From Marthasterias glacialis (Eukaryota > Echinodermata > Asteroidea > Forcipulatida > Asteriidae), in NCBI GenBank assembly GCA_911728455.2, contig OU452221.1:3686290-3750289 (forward strand): a stretch of DNA of 64,000 nucleotides. The letters run 5' to 3'. Of this stretch, positions 33,401-45,400 are shown one piece after another (the first letter of the stretch is position 1; each line of letters starts with the position of its first letter). The position numbers and the translations under genes are program-made. The notes beneath the pieces are model-generated. The model saw only the letters and a program-made list of their open reading frames with translations. It searched no databases and was not told the DNA's origin.

Positions 33401-36400
33401 AACCAGTATCCAGTTAACCTAAACCAGGATTTCTATAAAAATTTCTATAAAATCACATCTAAGCACCTTGATGTTTCGAAAGGGTTCCAGATTAGAAGTG
33501 TTTTGTTCTATCTCAGTTTACTGATGTAGTTTTAATTATTCAGGGTAAACGTATCAACAATGCAATCACTGCCTCAGAAATCATCGTTTATGTTGGAGCA
33601 ATTAGATGTATTGTGGCATATGTTGAAGAAACAACCCTTGGTTGTAATTTACCTGAGGAACTACCATCTGCTGGGGACTTTATGGGTCAAGACACAGACA
33701 GAGGGCTTCCTGTGGTCTGGGTAAGTCTTCAGACAAATCTTAGTTGTAATTTACCTGGGAAACAACCATCTGACCGGGACTTCTTGGGTCAAGGCATTGG
33801 CAGAGGGCTTCCAGTGGTCTGGGAAAATCTTAACCCTATCAGGAACCATAACTTTTTAACGCTTAGTCCGATCACCGCAAAATGTTCTGACTTTTAAAAA
33901 AATATATCTAGAATTAAGTTGGCAAAAAATAATTGATACCGGGGGTTAGTTGTTGCCAAGGTAACCATTTGTTTGACCTTGGGTCACACGATTTTAGTGT
34001 TTTTAGTGATTTTTTAAACATTTTGAACATAATTTCCCCATTTTTTTTTATTTCTTTGCCAGAAAAGTGATAGTGATGAGTCACGTGGTAGTCTAAAATG
34101 GTTTTGGGAATTCAAAATTGTCGCCTTTTTTGGCGGCCATCTTGGATTTTGTGTTTTCAGCCTGTAATTAGGGGGTCAAATGATATCAAGTTTTCAACAA
34201 TGGAATATTTTAAAGATGCTAATTTCTTACTTTTTAGACCCCAAAAATACATAGATTTGTCAATCAAACCTGAATATTTCTCCCTGGGCCCTTGGCGAAA
34301 AAAACGCAAACAAACTATTAATTATTGAATTATAACGCCCCCAAATGTGACTCCAGTAACTAAATTATTGTCAAATTATATTTATCTTGTTAAATTGTAT
34401 AAGTTTGTCAAGTTTCAAAACATTCAGACGAAAAATACAGAAGTTATGGCAAAAACACGGTTTTGACTAAAAATGGGCAAAAACAGTCAAAAACGTCCTG
34501 TAGTGACGTTTAATTTTTTTTTTGACGTCATCACGTAAAAATCGGTGAAATGAACAACTGTGGCAAGTTCCACCAAAATCGGTCGAACAGTTTGAAAAAT
34601 ACGAAGGGGGAGGGGGGACACACTATGTGCCCCCCACCGGGCCCCGTACATAAAAAAACCCGGTTCTGATAGTAATTCACGTGAGAAACAGCTACCTCAT
34701 ACAAAGACTTCATGAGCCAAGACAAGGATAGATGGCTGTGTTCTTGGTTCGTCTTAAGACAAATCTTAGTTGTAATTTACCTGAGAAACAACCATTCGAC
34801 CAGGACTACTTGGGTCAAGACACTGAGTGAGGTCTTCCTGTAGTCAGGGGTAAATCTTAAGACAGTGTTCATTTACCTGAGAAACAACTACCTCATACAA
34901 GGACTTTATGAACCAAGACAAGGACAGATGGTTAACTGTAAAATGGGTATTAAGGATCAATTCTCAGTTGTGCTTAATTTGTGCAGATTTCTTTTTCAAT
35001 TTCAAATCTCCTTGAAAACTCAGGTGGTGCACAGCAACCTTGAGTTCCGCATTGGTTACATCGCATATCCTTCCGCCAGCAATGTCGTCCTTGTTCTCTC
35101 AGTGGTTGGTGCGGTGATTTTCACCATTGTAGTCTGCGTGATCATAGTTCTGTCAATTCGACTGTACAGATCCAGTCAGAACGTTAATCTTCTGGTATTA
35201 GAGAAAGACTTTCTTGAAGATGTTAAGAAAGGTAAGGAGTAGAGGCGACGGAATTGACTTCAATCATAATGACCAGGGTTTCACAAGCTAATAGGCAAAA
35301 AGTCATGCTTAGCAAGAATTTTTTCTGTCAAGCACAAAGAAGTGGTGAACAGTCAGAATTTACTTTATTGTAATTTCATTTATTTATTCTGGTTGTGAAG
35401 TCAAGGGTTCTTGGGAAAGCGAATTTAATCACCTATACTAGCCAAGAACCCCACGGAGAGGAGACAAGGAAGGAAGTTTTAGTTTTAGATCTAGAAGAAA
35501 ATCCCCAGATAAGTATTCCATGGAGATCCCACATAATCAGACAGAGACTGAAAATCCAGTCCACATAGTTTCCCCGGGGTCATAGAGATGGAAGGCAAGG
35601 AGAGATACCACCACGCCAACCCAACTACCCAAACAAACCATGGGCATGACCTGGTATCTCTGCTTGCAATTTTTTCTTTCTTAGTAAATTAGTGTTTCAA
35701 AGCAGCGCTGGTTACGGAGGTAAACAAAGCATTTATGAGATCCCTTCCTGAACTTAGGCAATCGATTATCGACCATCCACCTTTTGACTTTGACAAGATT
35801 GTACTTGTTACTATTTTGAAATGCAGAATTCCCTCAGAGAAAAATGGACATTTTACAGCTGACGAGTGATGTGGAGGTGAACGGGATGCCGTTTGTGAGT
35901 CACCGTGACTATGCCATTAACATGTTGTTTATTGGACAAGAGGTCCAACCAACCACAACGGACGAGGAGGTAATTAGTGATGTACTCTGGAGACTCCAAG
36001 ATCCTCTCAAGTAGAGTTGTCAAGAAGTCTAAAGAAGCTGGATCTTAAGTATATGTGACTCAGCCTGTATAAATGAGACACTTTGAGGTAAAAATGTAAA
36101 TTCAATTTCATCATGTAGGGCATCTTCCAAGGATTAAAACGACACCACACTGACCTCTACAGAGTTTACGGTTCCAATCCAGAACAGTCAATTTTGTAGA
36201 GGTCAGTGTGGTGTCTTTTTAATCCTTGGAAGATGCCCTACATGATGAAATTTGGACTTAAATTTTTACCTCAAAGTGTCTCATTTACACAGGCTGAGTC
36301 ACATATGTCTTAAATATGATGTCCTGAGAGTCAGGTTTCAAGTCATGTCAGAAGTCATGAAGAGTATATGAAGTCAAGTTTCCAGACGGTCAGATAAGAT

Positions 36401-39400
36401 AATTGATCAACTCAAGAATCACAGTTAACTAAAAAAATACATGCTATGGTTATGCCAAATAAAATTGTGCTACAATGGATAAGTATCCAAAACTCCTTTA
36501 CATTCCTGTTCTTGATAACCTACCAACCATCAAGGACACAACCAGGAACTCAAAACTATACTCTTCCAGAGCAAAAAGATGAACTCCCTCCCAAGAATCA
36601 GAGTTGACGTGAATTCAGACTTTTTTGTTAGCTCTGCCTGGTGAAAGAAAATGCTTTGTATTTCCCTCAGATATCATGATATCATGCTCGTTGATGTACT
36701 TCTCATGTGCTGAGGGTACTGTTCCAGAAAAGCTCCTTGCCAACTCTACAATTACAGGGGTTACTACACGTGGGAATACAATCATTGTATACGTACCTTC
36801 TGAAGATTGGATCCTTCTTTCAGATATTATTTTGTCAGCAATGACTTGAACCATGGATTATGATACAGCAAACCAAACCACTAACCAAAATAAAAATAAT
36901 AAAACATGTAATAATACAAAATAACAATAAAGACAATCAAACGGAGCGACCAACATGTTTATACCTCCTACATGTTTATGTGTCCTTATTTGTACAGTAC
37001 GATGAAGACAGCGTGGTTGAAGAAGCCATGATGAAATTTTCTCAGTTGCTAGGCAACAAGACTTTCTTACTTTATCTCATCCAGACCCTCGATACAGGGA
37101 GCAGCTCAAAGGTGTCGGTGGAAGAAAGGTGAGAAGTTTGAGACGTGAACTTTCTCCCCTCACAACTAATGCTGTCCAGCACTTCATAATTAAAGCATAC
37201 TTTTTTTGTCTGTACTTCGCATTAGTAGAAATGTTTAAAATGATATTCATTTGTTTTTGTAACATAAAGTTTTTAACTTTTACAAACTTAAGTTCGAGAG
37301 GTAAAGATTGATGTTTTGGACTTTTGAAATCGATCTCCTAATTGCTCTGTATTTTACAATTTTCCTTTTTACTGTCTGTTTATATTAAGGACCGTAAAGG
37401 AATAGCTTGAGTAATACTGATCAGGCTTCCCTGTCTAAATAAAAGTGAACATAAACAAATGGATCAAAAAATTATGTACAAAATTATTACTGGTTTTTTT
37501 TATTTGCACAATGTTGTCATTCCAGGCAGTCGATAGCATCTTTACTGACCGTTACCATGGTATTGAACAACAAACTGGACGTCCTGACAGAGTAGGTGCA
37601 ACTGGGAACTCGGCATTGTCCCAAGTGTTCTTAAATTCTCATTATATCTCTCTTGCCTTAACTCTTAATACTTCTAAAAAAATAAACGAAGTAAATAAAA
37701 TAAATAAAAAGATAAATAGATTATAAGAAAATCTTGGAGAGCACTATTTTGAAAGCATTATGACATAGAGAGCACAACCAAGGCAACATGGGTAAAACAC
37801 CGAAATAGTTTCACACCGACTTTTTGTTTTGTTTTTACTAAAACGAAAACCCCAAAAATAATGGGATGCCCTTGTACTGTAGGAGATGAGAATTAGTTTA
37901 AACCCACAACCTTATTATGTAGAGATCTCTTTCAAATGAAACCTAAAATTATATATCTGTACACCCACCACACATGCAAGCCACTGTTTCCTAAAAAAGA
38001 TTGTACCTTCGCGTAATTCCCTTTAAGATAGATGCAATATTTATTAAATAAAAAAAAATGTTTAGTAACTTATTTTATTCTCTTGTTACATTTCAGCGTC
38101 TTGATAACTTTGATGTCACAGATGATTCAAGATGCTCAATCTACCAACCAGGAACTCCTACTTTTCAGCAAGTAAGAGCATTAAATATTATTTCCCTCGG
38201 AAGTGCTTTCCATTATCCATAATCTACATTCTTAATTAAAATGCTTGGGTCATGTGCCTAAAAACATACCTTCCAACCCCTTCTGCTTCCCTGTCCCCAC
38301 TCCTTCCCTTACAATGTAATATCCCGACTGGAGCGCAGACCACGCAATTAATGCCAACATTGAACGGCGGAGAGGGGGTCGCCTAACGAGATATGACCAG
38401 GATTAACAGTTGGGACTTGAACCAACGACCCCGCATTGTAGATATGACTTCACCACTAGACCACCGTGAATGCTAGTGACGCACCGTGTATGCAAGTATA
38501 CCAACTAGATAACTCCAAAGTTGAAGTGTGGGTATTTCTCAATAGAAGAATGATTGCAGATTATAATTATTATTAATACAAATTTCTGGTAATGAAACAA
38601 AGGATGCCTCACAAGCGAACTTAATCACTGTAGCACAGAAGCTTGAGGAAACCTGTAGATAGGGATGCTTGCCATCTGAACCAAAAATACCGGGGTAAAC
38701 CGTACTCTTTTACGATAAGTGTTCTGGGTTCTTTAACGTGTATTACACATTCTAGTGCACGGGACTTACGGCTTAACGTCCCAATCCGAAGAAAAAAAGC
38801 AACTATGGTAAAAAATCTTGCTCAATTGTCGCGACTGGCCAGGCTGGAATTCGAATCCACATTCTGTGAACTACAAAAACTTAAGTTTTTGAACCACCTG
38901 TTCTTTTCAGAACCATCACGTCTCATAAGATAATTTCATATGGTTACTGCAATCCCTTATTTTCCAATTTAAAAGAAATGTCACTTTTGTCTGCAGAAGA
39001 GACAGCGTGTTGGAGAAGCTGTTATCAAACTGGGTCGCTCTAAGCCTGTACGACCAACTAAAGGTACCAGCAGGTCACAATGTAAACACATTTTTCAAAT
39101 AATATCCTGATCTTCTAAAGGAAATTTCTGTTGTATAATAAATAATTTTTAATTAGAATTGCTCCATTGTTTTATACAACAAGAACACACATCAATTAAC
39201 TGTTTAACATTTTTAGAAGTTCAAGCAAAGTTTCTTGATTTTTATGTTCGATATAGAGTCACACCGCCTATCCTCTGTTTGTGTTGTACCGCGCCATCAA
39301 ATACCGCACTGAACATGGTCCAATTGATGCCGTCACTGGCCAGGCTATATTTTCTCTCAACGTTAAGAATTTAATGCAAGAAACCATAAACTTCAACGTC

Positions 39401-42400
39401 TTGGTAAGTTTAAAATCTCCTATATTTGGATCCCTTAAGACCAACTGACTGCTTAGCAAACGTCTATCAGATCTTTTTTTTCATGGCCTTTAGACACTGG
39501 TGGTTCTAAACAAAGACGGAACTGTCAACAAGGAAGTCAAGGTGCTAGACGTTGACACCGTGTCGCAGGTGAAGGAGAAGATTTTAGATGCCATCCATCT
39601 CAACAAACCCTACTCCAGCAGACCCAGTGCCAACCAAGTCAGTCTTGGTATGTTTCTCTGTAAACCCAACACCCTGTCTCCCTTTGTTTGACTTTCAAAT
39701 TTTTTTGGATGCTGCATTCACAAATTGTTTGTCTGCATCAACAATTTAAAAAAAGAAAATAGTTATTAACAAATACAGCCTCGTTTGAACTGCGAGCTTT
39801 CTCGTCTGACACTCTGCAGTCATCGTAAGTAATCAATTATAAGACAGGTCGTTTTTAATTTAAAGTCACACAGTCTAACTTTCAGGTGGAGTTTTCCTTT
39901 CTTAATGACTAGCAACTGTAAAATAATTGTCTCAATAGAAAAATAATCTATAACAATGTACGTGGCTTTCTTTATGGCAGCGTGGCACCAGAGTAATAAC
40001 GACCGTGTAATCTTGACGGACAAGGGCGTCAGACCTGTCACTAACAGTTTGTGTCGAATCAACACCCTGAAAGATTTCCAAGTGAGTAAAACACATGTTA
40101 AAACATTTCATCGGCAAAACTGTGGTTTAAAAAAAGTGATATTTACATTTAAAGTTGTAAGAGGTTGTTATTAAATCGCAGGAGATAAAAAATGAAGAGC
40201 TCTTGTTAAGACGGTGCAAGGGGAGACCTTTGAGGACACTAGATGGCAGCAGACTTATCAGGTATACCCATTGTTCTCGGAAATGTGCGCATGCTCATAA
40301 CTACGTAAACAATGTCAGTTTACCTGGTAGGTCTGCTGCCACCTATCGTTCAAAAGTTTCCCATTGGATAAAAGTTCTCACTGGATCCCTGTTATTTTAT
40401 TGGTTGTCCAAAGGTGCCCGACAGAGCACCAGTTACCCTTGCTGATAAGGGGCAGTTTACCAGTTGCTCTGGAGCAGTGCGTAAGTATAAAGCCCAAATT
40501 ACAAAAGGTAAATCCTCTTTACAGAAAGTCAGTTCAAAGTTGGTTATATTTTTAAGAGAAGTCAAGCATCGACAAATTCCGCTTTGCTTTAATGTCACAA
40601 AAATGTTCTACCTAACAGCTCCATAAAGTTGAGCCGAGTTCAGAACTCTTGTTTGAAATTCTTGAATGGTCTGCAATGTATCAAAATGGTTAAAAAATAC
40701 ATCCAAACAAGGAAACAAAGACGGTATAATGTATTGCTATTTTTAAATCATCTACAGAATTCTTTGCCTTCAAAGATGAAAACACCCCTGCAGGACATCA
40801 ATATCCGGTAAAACTCTAAAAGTAAACAAATTAAAGGGGCTGTGTCGTCATGATTATCGCAGTAAATGGAATAACCCAGTTACTATGTGCACATGCGTGC
40901 CGGCGGTCACATCACAGTTTGACAAAGACGGCACCCATTATAATTTACTGCAAGCGAGCGCGTGTGCAGGTTCTGGGTGAGAGTTCATCTTTCGATGCAC
41001 GGCCACAGGCCTCATGCTTCAACCATGATGACACGGCCCCTTTTACATCGGGCCTGTGACTCTTCAGGATTTCTCTTGATACAAATGGTTATAATACCTA
41101 TTATTATATATGTTTTTTCTTGTAGTATTCACATTGAGTGGCCCTTTGGCCTTAAATCCAGGGAAGAAGGGCTCAGCTGTGCTGGGTCCGATTCTGTGAC
41201 TTTCCTCATCGTATTAGAGAATAAGAAAATTCCCTAAAAATATAAGACCACGTAGAGGAGCTTCATCTGGGTACCAAGAGGAGTCCTTTACTCACTTTCA
41301 GAACAGTTAAGTTTTGTAGAGTCAAAATAAAAGTAAGACTCAAAGGTCATGAAGCTGACCTCAGTTGCCATCAGCTCATCCCCTCCGCTAACCTCACACC
41401 TAAATCTGATTTGTAAACAACATATTACTTCCACCAGTACCCTCGCCAGGAAATAAGATATCTTGTAGATAAGATTTGAGCAACTGGATGCCTCTCTCTC
41501 TGTTGCGTGGTTTGGTAGCAGGTTCACAATATCAATGAATGGTGAAACGAGACCTTCTTTAGAACAATAACAACAGGTTTATTTAGACAAAGTATCTGAC
41601 ATGAGTTTACTACTCCACGTAACTTCAGCAACAACAAAACAGTGTGTCAACAGAGGGCGCTATGCTGACTTGTCAATACTCAACACTCTCTCTCTTAAAA
41701 GTAAGAATGAATAATCAGTTAACATTTGTATTTTAGGCTGAAGAAGAAGCAGAATCTTCATTTATGCAGAAAGGTGGTTACTTCATCCCAACCAAAGGTG
41801 ACAGTCTGCAGAAGATCCCCCAAAACCTCCTTCGAGCAGAGTTTCCAGCAAAAGTAAGAATCTGCGGTTTGACGACAACAATCCAACAACGAAAATAAAT
41901 AATCTCATCCTCCAAATTACCAACATTAGTCTTCTTCTTCTGTCGTATGACATGTTGCAGCTTATAGAGGCAGGTCCAGTTCCGAGAGCCAGGTAAGGGC
42001 ATCATCTGTCACTAGATGGATGTCATTGATGCCTCCTGTGAACTTGGTCAGCATGCAGTCATTGATGATATGCAGGATGGTTTGGTCTGTTTGACAGCAA
42101 TCACATGCTGGGCTGTCTCGGAACTACCATTTGTGGAGATTGTGTGGTGACCTTGCATGAAGAGTACGAATTCTATTCAGAGTGGTCTGTCTGCTGCCTA
42201 GGTGCTACGGTTGTTGGGTCATGCACTAAGTCTTTATTGGCGTAATCCACGTTTTCCCATATACTGCGCCAAGCCGTCTTGGGGTCATACTGCGCGTTGA
42301 CTAGTATGTCCGCGGTGACCCAGAAGGGTTTGCGGGATTTAAGTTGCAGTCTTGGGAGATGTTCTAGGTCTTCATGGATCGGTAGGTCAGGATTGTCTTC

Positions 42401-45400
42401 AGTGCGTACAAAGTCCCAGGGTCTTTGACTTCCGTGGAAGGTCAGGAAGCCAGTGTAGTGGAGTAGATTTCAAGGTTCCACTAACCATCCGCTGAGTTCA
42501 GGATGGTGTCAATGTGTTTGGTGTGGCAGCTCTCACCCCAAAGGGGGAGTAGTACTCAGCTGTGGAGTATACAAGGGCAAGGCTGGATGTTCTGAGGGTG
42601 CTTGCACTTGTGCCCCAGCTAGTCCCTGCCAGTTTCTGGATAACGTTTACTTTGTGCTTGATCTGTCAGCCACACTTCTCAGATGTTCACATTATGTCTG
42701 ACTAATCTTTAAAACAATTGCCAATTGAGCGAATAAGCTTTAAAATTAACAGTTTACTAGACAGTTAGCTAGATTTGAATATCAACCAATTTCATTGGTT
42801 TAAAGTTTTCACTGGTAGGCCTACTTTGTTTACATTGGTTACCCTGTATATCTACGGACTAGGCCTCCCTTCACAATCAAATAATCCACGATAAGTTCAT
42901 TTCATTTGACGAAAGATTTCACAGGTAATTTGTCTGCACTGGTTACCTTATGTCAAGACAATGGATTAACAATAAAGAGATTCCTAATGATATGCATTTG
43001 TAGAGTATCTGATTGGTCAAGAGTTTTCATTGGTACCCTTCTCGTCACTGGTTTATATCTTGTAGGTCACTGACAGTGCCCAACAGAAGCAGTATGACGT
43101 TGAGGGCGCATATGGTAATTATTAATTATTAAGAAGCAAAAACCTGCTGATGTTTTCTATGAAAGTATGAACATAATCATGTAAAACCATTTAATTTCAT
43201 AAATGAAATACCAGGCTGTAGTTATGAAGTCCAAAGACCATTAACTACATACAAGAGGTCGCTTTATGGGTAGGAAAAAAACCAACACTTTTACCAGATC
43301 AGATCAACAAAATCAGCTAAAGGTAGTCAGTACCGTAAGTTATAAGATATAAGATGGTGTCATGTTCTTCCTGCAACTCATGTCTTCAGATAACGATGGT
43401 TTGGGAGATGAAGAACAAAACCTTGAAGGAGTCAGAGATTGGCATCTGGTAAGTCAGAAAAAAAATAATTTGAATGAAATAATAATTGCTGCTAAAAAAA
43501 AAAAATCAGTTGATCAAATTGTTCTTTACACAAATTGTTGATCGTAATGTCCAATGTAACTTTTTCACAACAGTTTTATACTCTTGTAGAAAGTGTTATG
43601 GTTGGAGAGGATGCGTAACTATAGTAACCTTTTTTCCCAAGACTCAAAAGCAGGAGTCTTTCTCGATAGAGGAACACGCCACCGAGCAGAGAAGAAGATC
43701 GTGCTGTATCTCACTAAACAAACGCAGTCAGTGGGCCGTTTATAAAGTCCCATTCCAGAGGGTTCTATCATCAAAGGTAATCTTTGTGTAAAGCAAAAAC
43801 AAGCAACATCACAATCAAATCGTTTGTTTCCTCTTAAACTGTTTCAATAATACTTCCCATTTTTTTTTTTTTTATAGATGACAGTCTCTTGCATCGTTGA
43901 TACAGAGGTAAAGAAAGTCTTTCCAATAATAATGTTATTTTTGTGGATGCCCGTGACGGTGGAGCAACTCAACACAAACACTAATGTAACGTCCTTTAAA
44001 TTAAAATACTTTATTTATCTTTTATTTCTCTCTCTCTGGGTACCAACATACAACTGACCTTTTTGAAGCCACTGCAGCTGCCTGATGCCACGTCGACTAT
44101 CATTCAATACACAGAAAAAACGTCAGCAGTAATTTGTGTAACAACCATTTAAATTAACATCAACTGAATCAAGAAAATTGGGAAAAGTATAATCTCACTT
44201 ATCGCTTGTTTGGGATCCAGAGTCCTATAACCCTTGACAAAACTGACTCTGCAAACTGATATTCGTGGTTTTCGTGACCCTAACTTCCGGGTGATCTCTA
44301 GCGCTCTCTTTAGCGCACACTTTGCCATCTCACAACATCCCGGCTCCCTAATTGCGGGACCAAAGAGCAATTGTAACATCAAGATGCGCACCAAAAAAAA
44401 TCTAAAAGAAATCGAGCACTGCACTGCTTTTTCAAGCACATGAATCCGGTGATGCTAGTCTGTTTCCAGTAAGAGGCTCAACTTGGTGATAGGCCTCCTC
44501 ATTTCACACTTCTCACTGAGCCGTCTTCACTTGGACTCGCTACAGAGGACATCTGTTCTGCATGAAGTTGCTATCCGCAACAAGAACCACGTCTCCAACC
44601 TTGATGTTCCGAGTTTTCTTGTGCCACTTCTGCTGCTCCTGTAGTCTGACTATAGGTATTCTGCCAACAGACGATGGTCAGGTACTGAATTTGTCGCCAC
44701 CTCTTCCTGAGGTACAGGTCTTCCTTAAGATGCCAGGGGTAACCGCTGATTGGAGTCTGGCTCCAACAGATGGGTGTAAGTGCCTCTTCATCGTCATGGT
44801 TGTTAGGGGTTCTGGTGATTGGTCTGCTGCTTAGAATGTCTTCTACTTTGCAGAGCAGTGTCTGAAGGCCTTCATCGTTGAGCTTGATCGGATGTTGCAT
44901 CATAACACCAGACAGCACCTTTCGTGTTAAGCGAATGACCCTTTCCCATCACAGGCTCCACTATGGTGGGAAGCCAGCGAACAGTTGATCTTTCTCTGTA
45001 TACACAACTGCTTCAGACTGGAGTCGATCATGGCTTGGTTCCATTTCTCTACCTCCTCCCTCATCTTTCGATCATCATCTACCAAATTTGTTCCGTTGTA
45101 AGATCTCAGGAACTTGAGGGTTCGTCCAGAAGCAAATCTTTGTACAGCGTTGAGGCAAGAGTCAGCAGAGAGGTATTGTGCAACTTCCAGATGAAGTACT
45201 CGGCTAGCCATGCAGGTGAAGATCATTCCGTTGTTTTTGAGAATGCTACGACCTCGCTTGATGTCGAATGGCCCGAAGTAGTTAACACCGGACTTCGTGA
45301 AGGCTGGCTGGTCTGGTTCCAAACGTTCTTCGGGTGCTGTGGGCTCCCAGGTTTCCAACTCTCTGATGGACACCGATAAGTATCAACCTTGACACCTGAG

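Noticed and set aside
43880-43909. Possible 30-nt extra plexin exon between exons 35 and 36 (acceptor TTTATAG, donor GTAAAG)
   Set aside because: In phase, but plexins have no insertion between the two helices here, copy A lacks it, and it lies beside transposon DNA.
44963-45379. 138-codon plus-strand frame
   Set aside because: Antisense shadow of the BEL/Pao integrase remnant.
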